Virus record (IMG/VR): IMGVR_UViG_3300048837_002250
Location: 1-39,370 of that record
Source of the DNA: a virus
Strand: one strand, 5' to 3'
Length of the DNA stretch: 39,370 nt
In this document: in pieces, positions 16,137 through 25,102 of the stretch
How positions within the stretch are numbered: the first letter of the stretch is position 1
Layout: every line of letters starts with the position of its first letter
Translations under genes and position numbers: made by a program
The notes under the pieces: model-generated
Databases searched by the model: none
What the model saw: only the letters and a program-made list of their open reading frames with translations
What the model was told of the DNA's origin: nothing

Positions 16137-17075
16137 ATGGCCCACATGTCCAATCGCAGCATCCTGGAGAAAGCCGACCTCGCGCTCAGCGATCTCGTCC
16201 AGGGTGGTGGCCTGCTCAAGCCCGCCCAAGCGCAGGCTTTTCTCGAGATGGTCACCAAGCAGTCGACCTTGCTCAGGCAGGTGACGGCTGTGCCCATGAA
16301 GGCGCCCAAGCAGGAGATCCCCTTCATTGGGTTCCGCGACCGCATCTTGCGCCCGCGCCAGGAGAGCGTTGCACTCACGCAAGCGCAGCGCGTCAAGCCG
16401 AGCCTCAGCATGGTGGAGCTCGATGCGAAGGCGTTCATCGGCGAGGTGCACCTCTCCGATGAGCAGCTCGAGGATAACCTCGAAGGCGATAACCTCCGGC
16501 AGACGGTCCTACGCCTGATCGCTCAGCGCGTTGCGGTCGATATGGAGGAGATCGCGATCAACGGCGACACGCAGAGCGCCGACCCCACGCTCGCGACGCT
16601 GGATGGCATCCTGGTGCAGGCGAGAAGCCACGTCGTGGACGCAGCCGGAGCTCGCATCGACAACAACATCCTGCACGATTTACTGCGTGTCTTGCCCCAG
16701 GAGTATCGCCGCAACAAGACGGAGATGCGCTTCTACACCGGTTCGGACGCCGAGTTGCGCTACCGACGCACGCTTGCGGAGCGCCTTACCAACGTGGGCG
16801 ACAAGTTTCTGGAAGGGAACACGCCGATCACGTTCAGCGGAGTTCCGCTTGAGGAGGTTCCGCTGTTCGCCGAGAACACCGGACCTGCCAACAACCTGAC
16901 GAACATCTTACTGACTCATCCCAAGAACATTCATCTGGGTATCTGGCGTGACGTGAAGATCGAGTGGGCGCGCGACATCCGCCAGCAGGTGCTACAGATC
17001 GTGGTGAGCCTCCGGTTCGACGTCCGCCTCGCTGATGAATTGGGGACGGCCAAAGCACTTCGCGTCAGTGCGTGA
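16137..17075 (+). CDS. Major capsid protein, HK97 fold
   Basis: A 312-residue protein after a strong AAGGAG. N-terminal helices (SILEKADLALSDL...AQAFLEMV) lead to the HK97-type arm and spine patterns: LRQVTAVPMKAPKQEIPFIG, LDAKAFIGEVHLSDEQLEDN, and the long spine helix RQTVLRLIAQRVAVDMEEIAINGD. The later part contains a loop TPITFSGVPLEEVP and the closing strand IRQQVLQIVVSLRFDVRLAD, typical of prophage HK97-like shells. The protein forms the icosahedral head. Its position after protease and scaffold agrees. Confidence 0.9.
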   Translation: MAHMSNRSILEKADLALSDLVQGGGLLKPAQAQAFLEMVTKQSTLLRQVTAVPMKAPKQEIPFIGFRDRILRPRQESVALTQAQRVKPSLSMVELDAKAFIGEVHLSDEQLEDNLEGDNLRQTVLRLIAQRVAVDMEEIAINGDTQSADPTLATLDGILVQARSHVVDAAGARIDNNILHDLLRVLPQEYRRNKTEMRFYTGSDAELRYRRTLAERLTNVGDKFLEGNTPITFSGVPLEEVPLFAENTGPANNLTNILLTHPKNIHLGIWRDVKIEWARDIRQQVLQIVVSLRFDVRLADELGTAKALRVSA

Positions 17076-17088
17076 GCGAGAGGAACTC

Positions 17089-17478
17089 ATGAGCGAAAAC
17101 GTGATCTATGTAAGATTGAAATCGCACCTCCCGCGTGCTGGCCAGGTGCTTCGTCACTTCGCGTTCCGCGGCATCATCTTCAAGGCCGGGGCTGGCTGGG
17201 TCAAGGTCGCAGAGAACGTGGCCGAGCACCTGCGCACCGTGCGTCAGCAGGAGCGCGATCCCTACTCGCCCCTCGCCTTCGACGTGTGCACCGAAGAAGA
17301 GGCACGACGCCTCGACGACAAGGACACCGAGCTCAACACGGTAGCGGTGCCTGTCGAGAAGGCGCGCGTGCAAGTTGCTCGCGACGAAGGAACGGCAACC
17401 AGTACCTCCTCGACCCCGGCCGCCGTCGCGCCCACTGATGTGAACAAAGACCGCCCTGCAGCCCGCGCAAAGCACTGA
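17089..17478 (+). CDS. Unknown head protein after the capsid gene
   Basis: A 129-residue protein; I choose ATG 17089 because AGAGGAA lies just upstream, and a longer frame from 17035 would run through the capsid end. The first half (VIYVRLKSHLPRAGQVLRHF, FRGIIFKAGAGWVKV) looks like a compact beta fold, and the tail is Thr/Ser/Ala/Pro-rich and likely disordered. Genes at this position often encode capsid decoration or head-tail joining proteins, but I recognise no family. Confidence 0.6.
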   Translation: MSENVIYVRLKSHLPRAGQVLRHFAFRGIIFKAGAGWVKVAENVAEHLRTVRQQERDPYSPLAFDVCTEEEARRLDDKDTELNTVAVPVEKARVQVARDEGTATSTSSTPAAVAPTDVNKDRPAARAKH

Positions 17479-17487
17479 CGGCTCTCC

Positions 17488-18117
17488 ATGTATGCAACCG
17501 CGCAAGACCTCCGCGATGAGGGTGTAACCGCAGCCGAAGTCTCAGACGCTCGGCTCATCGCCCTCATCGCGGAGGCGACCGACACCATCGACCGGGTGAC
17601 CGGATGGTTCTTCGAGCCGCGTGTGCGAGCGCTGCGTCTCGACGGTCGCGGCACGCCTAACCTGAGTGTTCCATGGGTGCCTATCATCATCGACCGCGTG
17701 AGCATCGACGATGAGGTGTTGGACGATGCTGATGTGCGTTGGGCGGGTGCGCCCGTGGAGCCCGGATTTGTCGAGCCGCGGGTCGAGCTCGGCTCCGGCC
17801 GCTTTCCGCGGGGCGAGAGCAACGTCAAGTTGCAGGGCACGTGGGGTTACACGGAACCTGATGGTTCCCGCCTCGGTCGCACGCCGCTCGCGATTCGCCG
17901 CGCGTGCATGTTGCTCGTCATGCGCACGCTTCCAAAGCTTGCTGATAGCGACCTCGTAGGAGACGCGCGCTCCGCTTGGAGGATCATCGAGCAGCGCACA
18001 CGCGATCAATCCTTCTCGCTCAGCAAGCCTGTGCAGCGCGCCGACTTCACGGGCGACCCCGAGGTCGACATGATCCTCTCGCGCTATGCGCGACCTCTTA
18101 CCCTTGGCGCCGCATGA
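17488..18117 (+). CDS. Head-tail connector, gp6/gp15-like
   Basis: A 209-residue protein. The N-terminus YATAQDLRDEGVTAAEVSDARLIALIAEATDTIDRVTGWFFEPR is typical of the gp6/SPP1 gp15 connector family: 'YATxxDL..EG....sD..L..lI..As..Id..tG..F'. A central beta region (IIIDRVSIDDEVL) and late helices follow. Connectors bind below the portal to close the packaged head. It is directly followed, 0 bases apart, by the next gene. Its ribosome binding site is weak, so coupling from upstream is likely. Confidence 0.75.
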   Translation: MYATAQDLRDEGVTAAEVSDARLIALIAEATDTIDRVTGWFFEPRVRALRLDGRGTPNLSVPWVPIIIDRVSIDDEVLDDADVRWAGAPVEPGFVEPRVELGSGRFPRGESNVKLQGTWGYTEPDGSRLGRTPLAIRRACMLLVMRTLPKLADSDLVGDARSAWRIIEQRTRDQSFSLSKPVQRADFTGDPEVDMILSRYARPLTLGAA

Positions 18118-18615
18118 ATGCGGGGCAGGCTCATTTACCGGTTCCTCGCGGCCCTCCATAGGCTTGAGCAGACTCGGGGCGACACGACGCCCCTGATGGA
18201 TCCCGACTTTCGCGAACCCATCGCGCTTGACCTCGATGAAGACGGCATCGGTGAGGTCGCCCGCAGCGAGCTGCCCGAAGTACGCATCCCCTGTCAGGTC
18301 GAACCTCAGACGTTCGAGCAGCTACGCATGCTGCCCTCGGGTCGAGCACCACGAACTTCGCTCGACGTGGTGATGCACTTCAGAGACCTCGAGCGGATTG
18401 GGCTCGTCGACCGTGACGGACGAGCTCGCATCGGCTCGGGAGATCGGCTCTCGGGAATCTACACGCTCGATGGGGAGCTGGTGCTCCCTGTGCGTACGCC
18501 GCCTGGCCTGTTTGTAACCGAGGCACGCCCGACTGGCTTTGGTCTCGGCCTTGGGCGTGCGCGTCGAAATCTCTTGCTGGTGACGTTTTCAGATCGCGCC
18601 GCGAGCGCGTCGTAG
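18118..18615 (+). CDS. Probable head-closure protein
   Basis: A 165-residue protein whose ATG follows the preceding stop TGA with no gap. It is mostly beta-like (VRIPCQVEPQTFEQLRMLPSGRAPRTSLDVVMHFRDLERIGLVD) and ends in a less ordered basic stretch. The sequence around 'QLRMLPSGRAP...DVVMHF..LE' resembles neck proteins that act as head-closure stopper. Assignment rests mainly on position between the connector and tail completion genes; it could be another neck protein. Confidence 0.55.
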   Translation: MRGRLIYRFLAALHRLEQTRGDTTPLMDPDFREPIALDLDEDGIGEVARSELPEVRIPCQVEPQTFEQLRMLPSGRAPRTSLDVVMHFRDLERIGLVDRDGRARIGSGDRLSGIYTLDGELVLPVRTPPGLFVTEARPTGFGLGLGRARRNLLLVTFSDRAASAS

Positions 18616-18625
18616 GGAGCAACGA

Positions 18626-18895
18626 ATGGGATGGTTGGTGCTGGTCATGCTGGCGTTCCTTGGAGCGGTGGGCTGCAAAGGTGAAGATTGCAGCGTCGGG
18701 CAAACGCGCTGCAGCGATGTGGGGGTCGAGGTGTGCGATGGCGCAGGACACTGGGCCGAGATCGCTGACTGCCGTGAGGTGAGCGCCGAACAGCATGCAC
18801 CTTGGGCCTGCTGCGCAGTGGCTGTCGGCGACGCCAGCGACAAAGCGCTCCATGCGTGCCTGCCCGCGGACGAGTGCGTGGAGGTTGACCGATGA
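18626..18895 (+). CDS. Small cysteine-rich lipoprotein
   Basis: An 89-residue protein with GGGAG before ATG 18626. A hydrophobic signal segment (LVLVMLAFLGAVGC) ends at Cys17, an acceptable lipobox though with Ala at -3. Eight more cysteines (22, 29, 37, 49, 62, 63, 78, 84) allow four disulfides, so the product probably lies in the periplasm or on a membrane. The spacing C-x6-C-x7-C-x11-C with G..RC...GVEVC..AGHW resembles cysteine-rich segments in secreted proteins of Myxococcota. Its stop overlaps the next gene's start. Possible roles: superinfection exclusion, host surface change or a spanin-like part; no proof. Confidence 0.75.
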   Translation: MGWLVLVMLAFLGAVGCKGEDCSVGQTRCSDVGVEVCDGAGHWAEIADCREVSAEQHAPWACCAVAVGDASDKALHACLPADECVEVDR

Positions 18896-19500
18896 GCTTG
18901 AAGCACCCCAACGCTGCGTTGGTTCGCGACTTCTGGGCATTCATGACAAGGCGCTTTCGCACGCGCGCCGTCGTCAAGGCGGACGCCGTCGAGATGCGAG
19001 CCATCGGCGCCGCGCTCGATGCCATGGGCGTGGCGGACAAGCGCGATTTTATGAACCGCTTCGCCACGACCGTTGGTCGCCGAATCTACCTTCCCTTTAC
19101 ACCTGGTGAGGACACTTCGACCTGGGACTTGGCGGAACAACTGAATACCTGCGCCCACGAACACCAGCATGTGGTGCAGTACGATCGCGACGGCGCCCTG
19201 CGCTACGGCTACCGCTACCTTCGGAACGACGCCGCGCGCGCCCAGTATGAAGCCGAGGCGCGCACCACGGAGCTTGAGATTCACTTCTGGCGCTTTGGTT
19301 CCATCCCGCGCCTGGAGCTCGCCATCCAAGGGCTTGCAAGCTACTCGCTCGGTAAGAGCGATATCGCTGCGGCTCTCGCTACCCTGCGGTCGAACGCCGA
19401 GGCCGTGAAGCGAGGTGCCGTGCTCACGGAAGCCGGGCGCGTCGCCATCGACTGGCTCAACGACCACGCCCCTGAGCTTCGTCGCGTCGGCCAAGCGTAA
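18892..19500 (+). CDS. Putative zinc metallopeptidase (HExxH)
   Basis: A 202-residue protein starting in an ATGA overlap with the lipoprotein gene. NTCAHEHQHVVQY gives an HExxH zinc site: His89, Glu90, His93. A later YEAEA (about 119-123) offers Glu120 or Glu122 as third ligand, as in gluzincins. The HEHQHVVQY pattern is reminiscent of DUF4157-type zincin segments, which are common with contractile injection systems. There is no signal peptide. Together with the lipoprotein it interrupts the neck genes and looks like an inserted accessory pair. Possible roles: virion cargo, maturation protease or toxin-like effector; unproven. Confidence 0.65.
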   Translation: MSLKHPNAALVRDFWAFMTRRFRTRAVVKADAVEMRAIGAALDAMGVADKRDFMNRFATTVGRRIYLPFTPGEDTSTWDLAEQLNTCAHEHQHVVQYDRDGALRYGYRYLRNDAARAQYEAEARTTELEIHFWRFGSIPRLELAIQGLASYSLGKSDIAAALATLRSNAEAVKRGAVLTEAGRVAIDWLNDHAPELRRVGQA

Positions 19501-19504
19501 GTCC

Positions 19505-20104
19505 GTGCCCGTCAAGCGCACGGGCGATTGGCAGCTCGCACGCGAGCTACTCCGGGGAGCACCCGCGCGACTCAAGGCCGCCACCGACCGCGCGCTCCGG
19601 CAGGAGGCGGAGCAATTGCGCAGCGAGGTGGTCGAGGGCATCACGAAGCAAGCGCCCGCCGGACAAGCCTTCAGCCCCCTCGCTCGCTTCACGGTCGCCA
19701 AGCGACGATTGCGCAAGTTCTCAGGCTCCAAGGCGCTCATTCAGAACGCGGACCTGCGCAATGCGATCACCGCCACGGTGAAGAACGGCGAGGCCTTCGT
19801 CGGCGTACCTCGCAAGGCCAGGGGGCGAGACGGCTCTCAGCTCGCGGACGTAGCGAAGCTCAACGAGTTCGGCAGCGACCCCATCATCATCCCGGTCACG
19901 CCCAAGATGCGCAGGTTCCTGCACGTGCTCAGGCGTGAAGCGGGGGACGCACCACCTGCTGCAGGCGGCACATCGACGCCAGGCGTGATTGTCACCCGCA
20001 TCCCCGCGCGGCCGTTTCTGCGGCCCGTGTTCGACAAGTTTCGCCGCGACGCCGGCAAGCGCTTTCTCAGCCGCGTCGCAGCCCAGTGGAAGGTCCTCGG
20101 ATAG
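19505..20104 (+). CDS. Tail completion / virion morphogenesis protein
   Basis: A 199-residue protein; I choose GTG 19505 since the preceding gene ends at 19500 and a longer frame from 19415 would overlap it. The N-terminal helices (QLARELLRGAPARLKAATDRALRQEAEQLRSEVV) and the C-terminal motif IPARPFLRPVFDKFRRD fit the Mu gpG / HK97 gp10-like group that completes tails. KLNEFGSDPI is also typical of gp10-like 'E.G....IPARPF' architecture. Expected role: joining neck to tail or capping the tail tube. Its ribosome binding site is weak. Confidence 0.7.
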   Translation: MPVKRTGDWQLARELLRGAPARLKAATDRALRQEAEQLRSEVVEGITKQAPAGQAFSPLARFTVAKRRLRKFSGSKALIQNADLRNAITATVKNGEAFVGVPRKARGRDGSQLADVAKLNEFGSDPIIIPVTPKMRRFLHVLRREAGDAPPAAGGTSTPGVIVTRIPARPFLRPVFDKFRRDAGKRFLSRVAAQWKVLG

Positions 20105-20108
20105 GCAC

Positions 20109-21011
20109 ATGGCAACACCGAACCTCATTCGCATCTCGCAAGACCGCGGTCCAACCTCCGGCGGCGACCTTGTGCGGCTCAACGGAACCGACTTCAGCGA
20201 CCGCGTTGCCGTTTGGTTCGGTGGGGCCGAGGCCGACGTCCAGCGCGTCGTACGCATCTCAAGCACAGCGTTCGTAGACGTACGCACCCCGGCTCACGTT
20301 CCTGCGCTCGTCGATGTCGTGGTGTGGAACCTCGATGCCGACGGACTCCCGATCGCAGGCGAGCGCTCGACGCTCACTCAGGCCTATCGCTACCTTCGCA
20401 CGCCGCTGACGAGCGAAGCCACGCTCACGCGTGTCGTACGTGCGATGCTGCAGGCGCTCAAGCGCGACGTGCTCGACAACACCACTATTACGGTCTCGGT
20501 CGACTACCAGGAGCCTGTCGATGATGAAGGCGCTGCAGCGGTCGTCGCGCGTGTACCGTCGCTTGTGCTCTCGGGCCCGACGCTGCGTGAGAACCGCTTC
20601 TATCGAACCGTCGAGCCGAAGGAAGAGGTCGTGCTCGGGGAGCATGGTCCGGAGCTCCGCAAGCGTCGACCTCCCTTTACGGCGGACCTTACGTTCACCA
20701 TCACGGGCACAAGCGCGAGCACCATCGAGCTCTTGAATCTGATGAGCGCGGTGGTCACCTTCATCTCGCGCAACCGTTGGCTTTCCGTACCTCGAGACCC
20801 CGAGGACCCGAGTGCACTCGTCCGGTGGGAGCTTCATCCCGATGGCGAGATGCGCACCAAGCTTGCGTCGGGCGATGGCACCCGCGCATTCACGGCGCAG
20901 GTGATCGTGCGCGGCGTGGACATCGAAGAGGGCCTGCCGCTCTCGCTCACCAAGACTGTCGAAAGCACGTCGGTGCTCGCCGAGTCGCTGCGTTTTGAGG
21001 CGAGCGCATGA
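20109..21011 (+). CDS. Tail protein with N-terminal IPT/TIG (Ig-like) domain
   Basis: A 300-residue protein from ATG 20109; an upstream ATG at 19989 would overlap the preceding gene by 116 bases. Residues ~5-95 are an IPT/TIG immunoglobulin-like domain: ISQDRGPTSGGDLVRLNGTDF, VWFGGAEADVQRV, DVRTPAHVPALVDVVVWN. The rest (about 100-300) is beta-rich with no motif I know, including FTADLTFTITGTSAS. Position between tail completion and sheath suggests a tail terminator or neck collar protein. Ig-like domains on virions are often sugar-binding. The stop overlaps the next start (ATGA). Confidence 0.65.
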   Translation: MATPNLIRISQDRGPTSGGDLVRLNGTDFSDRVAVWFGGAEADVQRVVRISSTAFVDVRTPAHVPALVDVVVWNLDADGLPIAGERSTLTQAYRYLRTPLTSEATLTRVVRAMLQALKRDVLDNTTITVSVDYQEPVDDEGAAAVVARVPSLVLSGPTLRENRFYRTVEPKEEVVLGEHGPELRKRRPPFTADLTFTITGTSASTIELLNLMSAVVTFISRNRWLSVPRDPEDPSALVRWELHPDGEMRTKLASGDGTRAFTAQVIVRGVDIEEGLPLSLTKTVESTSVLAESLRFEASA

Positions 21012-21259
21012 GCATCTCGATCATCAACCTGCGAAGGCGCCTTGTCACCATCCTCGTCCCTGAGGGGTCGGGCACACGCGCGGTGCGCATCGCCTCCATG
21101 CAGACCGCCACCGGACTTAGCGACTCGGTCCTCGATCTCCCGGTGGTGCAGGCTGCGCTCCGAGCAGGTGAGCTCGAAGCCCGGCGAGAGGTGCCTGCCT
21201 CAGTCCCACCGGTAGCCGCGACGACTCCGCGCACCCGAAAGGCCAAGTCCGATGGCTGA
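21008..21259 (+). CDS. Small unknown protein before the tail sheath
   Basis: An 83-residue protein starting in an ATGA overlap and ending in an overlap with the sheath start (21252). The first ~55 residues are a compact-looking fold (MSISIINLRRRLVTILVPEG, SVLDLPVVQAALRAGELE); the tail is Pro/Thr/Arg-rich. Small genes at this position occur in PBSX-like phages ahead of the sheath, but I recognise no family. Its overlaps on both sides show that it is translated with the sheath. Confidence 0.65.
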   Translation: MSISIINLRRRLVTILVPEGSGTRAVRIASMQTATGLSDSVLDLPVVQAALRAGELEARREVPASVPPVAATTPRTRKAKSDG

Positions 21260-23462
21260 GTTGCTTTCGAGTAAGGTTGCCGTCGTTGAGGAACCGCCTC
21301 CTGTCCGAGGCATCCCCTCGCTGTCTACCAGCGTCGCGGGCGCAGTAGGCGTCACGGAGCGCGGGCCCGTGGGCGAAGCGGTTCGGGTGACCTCATTCCC
21401 CGCGTTCGTGGAACGCTTCGGCGGCTTCACGCCAGACTCGGACCTCGCCTTGGCAGCGATGGGGTTCTTTGGCGAGGGCGGCACGCAGCTCTATGTCGTG
21501 CGCACCGCCCACTACGAGCGCTCGCTCGACCCGCAGAGCCTCACTGCGCGTTCCGCGCGCGCTGCATTCGTGGCGGGCCAGGTTCCCACTCCCGCGATGA
21601 TCGAGGGGTCCGCTCGTGCACCGTTTCGTTTGACTCAGAATACCGACCTTCAGCTTCGGCTTCTCGAGGGGCCGCCTCGCACCATTCGATTCACAGGGGA
21701 ACCGGCCGCCGCGCGGATCGCAGCAACGGAGCCCATCGTGCTTGCAGACGCGATGACGCTTCAAGTGCGCATCGACAGTGGCTCCGTGCAGACCGTGCTC
21801 TTTCGCGCAGAAGACTTCGAGAACATCGCCGCTGCGTCTCTCGGCGATGTGGAGCGAGTCCTCTCAGCTCAGCTCACCGGGGTTCGCTTCGTCCAAGCTG
21901 AAACGGGCCTCCTCATGGAGAGCCTGACACTCGGGCGTCGCAGCCGGGTAGAGGTCCTTGGAGGCCGTGCGGCCCCGCTGCTTCGCTTCCAGCCTGCGCG
22001 CGAAGGCAGTGGCACCGTCGCGGACCTCAGCGCTGTGACCGGCGAGGAAGTGAAGTTGCTCGTCGAGTCTGAGGTGCGCGAGGTGCTTGCATCGGTGCTG
22101 CCGGATCAGACCGTCACGCTCCGCACACGCGCCATGGGAGAGAGCGCGCTGCTTCAGGTCGTCGGCGAAGTTCGCGGACCATTCGGCTTCGACGTCGACG
22201 AGCACCGCGGCAGCGACGCGGGCGACCTTACGCTCCTGGATGTTCGAGGTCGTGACCCCGGAACCTACGGCAACCAGCTTGCCGTCTCCGCACAGCCGAG
22301 CGCAAATGGTCGAGAGCCCTTTGCGTTTGACCTCCGGGTCTACGAGCGCTCGCTGCTGCGAGAGACATGGCCTTCGATCTCGCTCGAACCGACCTCGCTT
22401 CGATACGCGCCGAACATCGTCAACGACCGCGTAAGCGGCTCGAAGCTCGTCCGCGTCACGCCCGCGCCAGGCGCGCGTGGTCGCTCGATCCCCGCACAGA
22501 CGCAGCCCCTGCTCGGCGGCGATGACGGCCTGACGAACCTCTCCGACATCGACTTCCTCGGCACGGCTCCCGCGCGCAGCGGGCTTCGCGCGCTCGACCG
22601 TGTTCAAGATCTGTCGATCTTACTCGTGCCAGGCCAGGCCACACCCGCGGTGCACCAAGGGATGGTTCAGTACTGCGAGATCGTTCGTGGCGGGAGCTGC
22701 TTTCCTGTGCTCGATCCGCCAGAGCGCATGAGCGGCACCGAGATCGTGGAGTACGTCGACAACGCGGCTGCGCTTGGCGGCCTGAGCGAGTTCGGCGCGG
22801 TCTACTGGCCGCGCGTCGAAGTGCTCAATCCAGACCGGAGCGTATTCGGCTCCGACACCCGGCTCGTCGTGGCGCCGTCAGGGATCGTCGCAGGTGTCTA
22901 CGCGCGGACGGACGGCGCGCGACCTGGCGGCGTGTATGACCCGCCTGCGGGCATCGAGAAGGGTCGCATGCTGACGGTGCTCGGTTTCGAGACCGACGAG
23001 GTGCTCGAAGAGCCCACGCGCGACCTCGTATACCCACGACGCATCAACCCTCTGACCACGGCTCCTGGATTTCCTCGCTACATCGACGGCTCGCGCACGC
23101 TCAAGGGTGACGGGAACTTCCCCTTCGTGTCCGAGCGTAGGGGCGTTAGCTTCATCGCTAGGTCGTTGAAGACTGGATTGGAGTTCGCCCGCCACCGTGC
23201 GAATGATTCCCGCCTGCGTGCAGAAGTGAAGCGTACGATCACTGCGTTCCTGATTCAGCAGATGAACCAGGGTGCATTTCGAACACGGGACCCCAAAACC
23301 GCGTTCTTCGTGGACGTTAGTGAGCAGCTCAACACGCCGAGCGTAATTTTTAGCGGTCGACTCCTCGTGCGTGTCGGCCTCGCGACGCAACGCCCTGCCG
23401 AATGGGTGATCGTGGCGTTGAGCCAGGATGTTCGCAGCTTGGATGCAGAACTCGCCGCGTAG
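21252..23462 (+). CDS. Contractile tail sheath protein
   Basis: A 736-residue protein, large for the family. The N-terminus [41 protein letters not shown] is the classic sheath start, and [12 protein letters not shown] matches the family. The middle (about 120-400) is variable and beta-rich, probably surface-exposed decoration. The C-terminal sheath core has [52 protein letters not shown], and FISVRR-like [16 protein letters not shown], and ends [14 protein letters not shown]. Sheath subunits contract to drive the tube into the host. This shows the phage is a myovirus type. Confidence 0.95.
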   Translation: MAELLSSKVAVVEEPPPVRGIPSLSTSVAGAVGVTERGPVGEAVRVTSFPAFVERFGGFTPDSDLALAAMGFFGEGGTQLYVVRTAHYERSLDPQSLTARSARAAFVAGQVPTPAMIEGSARAPFRLTQNTDLQLRLLEGPPRTIRFTGEPAAARIAATEPIVLADAMTLQVRIDSGSVQTVLFRAEDFENIAAASLGDVERVLSAQLTGVRFVQAETGLLMESLTLGRRSRVEVLGGRAAPLLRFQPAREGSGTVADLSAVTGEEVKLLVESEVREVLASVLPDQTVTLRTRAMGESALLQVVGEVRGPFGFDVDEHRGSDAGDLTLLDVRGRDPGTYGNQLAVSAQPSANGREPFAFDLRVYERSLLRETWPSISLEPTSLRYAPNIVNDRVSGSKLVRVTPAPGARGRSIPAQTQPLLGGDDGLTNLSDIDFLGTAPARSGLRALDRVQDLSILLVPGQATPAVHQGMVQYCEIVRGGSCFPVLDPPERMSGTEIVEYVDNAAALGGLSEFGAVYWPRVEVLNPDRSVFGSDTRLVVAPSGIVAGVYARTDGARPGGVYDPPAGIEKGRMLTVLGFETDEVLEEPTRDLVYPRRINPLTTAPGFPRYIDGSRTLKGDGNFPFVSERRGVSFIARSLKTGLEFARHRANDSRLRAEVKRTITAFLIQQMNQGAFRTRDPKTAFFVDVSEQLNTPSVIFSGRLLVRVGLATQRPAEWVIVALSQDVRSLDAELAA

Positions 23463-23525
23463 CGCGCCAGCTTCGAACTCCCTTCGTTCCATTTCTCCAC
23501 CTTACCAGGTGGGCAGGAGGTTTGT

Positions 23526-24635
23526 GTGCGTTTCAACGTGATGAAGAAGGCGCGCGGCATGATGTGCGCGTTCTGGCTGTTTCTATTCCGACAGTGGACC
23601 CTGTGCCGCACGTGCGATGCGTGTTGGGATGGCCCCTCGCCCAGTCCCGAACCGTCTTCACCGCATCCGAATCCATCAAGACCTCCGAAGCTGCGCGTGG
23701 TGCCCGCGTTCGAAGAGAGGCCCTCTCTCTCGAAGGGTAAGGACACAGCCCCTACGTCGTTGAAGCAAACTGTTCGCAAGCCTCTTGCCACGCTGGTCGC
23801 AACGCTGAGCGGCATTATCGACTGGAGTAAGCAGCTCTCCATGCGCACGCTGCTCGAGAAGATCGATTCGCCGATCTTCCTGAAGTCGCTCTCGACCTCC
23901 GGCGTCGTACGCTTTGCCCTTTGGCAACGCATCGACTCAGCGCCTCCCACCACTTGGGAGCAGCGCCCCAAGGACTCCGACCAAGAAGTCGACGCGAATC
24001 AGGGTGTGCCCATCGAGGTGATGATCGAAGTCGCAAATCAAACCGGGCTCGATCCCTGGTTCTGTATGCCCCACTGGGCCGATGACGCCTACGTCAAGAG
24101 CTTCGCAGAGCTCGTGAAAGGTAAGCTCGATCCCGAGCGGGTCGTGTACCTCGAGCACTCGAACGACGTCGCCAACAGCGAGCTTCCCCAGCATCACTAC
24201 CTGCGGGCCATGGCACGTTCCTCGGTCGCTCAGTTTGGAGAGGACTGCGTAGGCGCGGCGATCAAGTGTCACGCGGCGCGCTCGCTCGATATCTTCCGAA
24301 TCTGGCGCGAGGTGTTCGAAGATCGCGAACGGGTAGTCGGCGTTCTTGGCGCGAGTGCTGCGGAGCAGAAAACCCTCAGCGATATCTTCAGCCTCGAGGC
24401 GGTTCGCGAGTCGGTCGACGCAGTAGTGCTCGCTCCCGTCATAGAAGGCGTGGTCGGCGAAGTCGCGGATGCCCTTGTCGCTGTAGCGGCGCCCATCGAG
24501 ACGATGTCTGAAGTCGTAGGCGATGCTGTTACTGCGCTGGCCTCCATGGTGAGCGACGCAGCCAAGGTCGTAACCTCCTGCGACAAGCGCCTGTTCGTGT
24601 GCAGTGTCGAGACGGCATTGCAAGAACCGGAGTGA
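23526..24635 (+). CDS. Glycoside-hydrolase-like protein between sheath and tube
   Basis: A 369-residue protein starting at GTG 23526, five bases after AGGAGG. Residues 1-35 contain a hydrophobic, cysteine-rich segment ([16 protein letters not shown]), then a proline-rich linker. Residues ~105-285 resemble a bacterial carbohydrate-active family I recall as cellulose-binding/GH-like: [53 protein letters not shown], and [11 protein letters not shown]. In that family the motif is usually EYSNEVWN; here it reads LEHSNDVAN (Glu210, Asp214), so a possible catalytic Glu is replaced. The C-terminal ~80 residues are hydrophobic helices. It could degrade or bind host exopolysaccharide, or be a non-enzymatic tail part. 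Sheath-tube is an unusual place for such a gene. Confidence 0.6.
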   Translation: MRFNVMKKARGMMCAFWLFLFRQWTLCRTCDACWDGPSPSPEPSSPHPNPSRPPKLRVVPAFEERPSLSKGKDTAPTSLKQTVRKPLATLVATLSGIIDWSKQLSMRTLLEKIDSPIFLKSLSTSGVVRFALWQRIDSAPPTTWEQRPKDSDQEVDANQGVPIEVMIEVANQTGLDPWFCMPHWADDAYVKSFAELVKGKLDPERVVYLEHSNDVANSELPQHHYLRAMARSSVAQFGEDCVGAAIKCHAARSLDIFRIWREVFEDRERVVGVLGASAAEQKTLSDIFSLEAVRESVDAVVLAPVIEGVVGEVADALVAVAAPIETMSEVVGDAVTALASMVSDAAKVVTSCDKRLFVCSVETALQEPE

Positions 24636-24638
24636 TCT

Positions 24639-25100
24639 ATGCCGATCATTGGCTCCCCGCGTTCGTTCCACCATAAGAGTTGCTTCGTAGTAGAAATTCC
24701 AGGCGTGGGCTCTGCCTCGTTCGCTTCGTGCGGCGAGCTCTCGGTCGAGGCCGCGGTCGTAACTCATTGGGAGGGCGGCGCCCTCGTGGCATACAAGGCC
24801 CCTGGCAGATTGACGTTTTCGGACGTTGATCTGCAACGCGGCGCAACGAAGGACCGCGACCTCTACGATTGGTTTCTGGAAGTTGCGAACGCCGCAAGTG
24901 GACGAGGGCTCGTCGACGCTGCCTACAAGCGCTCGGTAGACATCGTGCAGCTCGATCGCGACGGCGAGACACTTAGGCGCTGGACCCTGTTCAACGCCTG
25001 GCCGTCGAAGTTTGTGGCTGGCGAATGGGACAACGACTCGGACGACGTGGTGATCGAGTCAGTGACGCTCGTTTACGACTACTTCACGCTGGAGCAGTGA
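24639..25100 (+). CDS. Tail tube protein, T4 gp19-like
   Basis: A 153-residue protein with GGAG six bases before ATG 24639. [38 protein letters not shown] and [33 protein letters not shown] follow the gp19 / phage tail region protein pattern, ending with the C-terminal beta strands [18 protein letters not shown]. Stacked rings form the inner tube beneath the sheath. Size and position (after sheath, before tail chaperones) fit. Confidence 0.92.
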   Translation: MPIIGSPRSFHHKSCFVVEIPGVGSASFASCGELSVEAAVVTHWEGGALVAYKAPGRLTFSDVDLQRGATKDRDLYDWFLEVANAASGRGLVDAAYKRSVDIVQLDRDGETLRRWTLFNAWPSKFVAGEWDNDSDDVVIESVTLVYDYFTLEQ

Positions 25101-25102
25101 CG

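Noticed and set aside
18626-18895. Possible Rz1-type spanin
   Set aside because: The protein is a lipoprotein, but it lies far from the endolysin and is Cys-rich instead of Pro-rich, so I do not call it a spanin.
18589-19740. A 383-codon minus-strand open frame
   Set aside because: It covers the lipoprotein, metalloprotease and tail completion genes, all with good motifs on the + strand.
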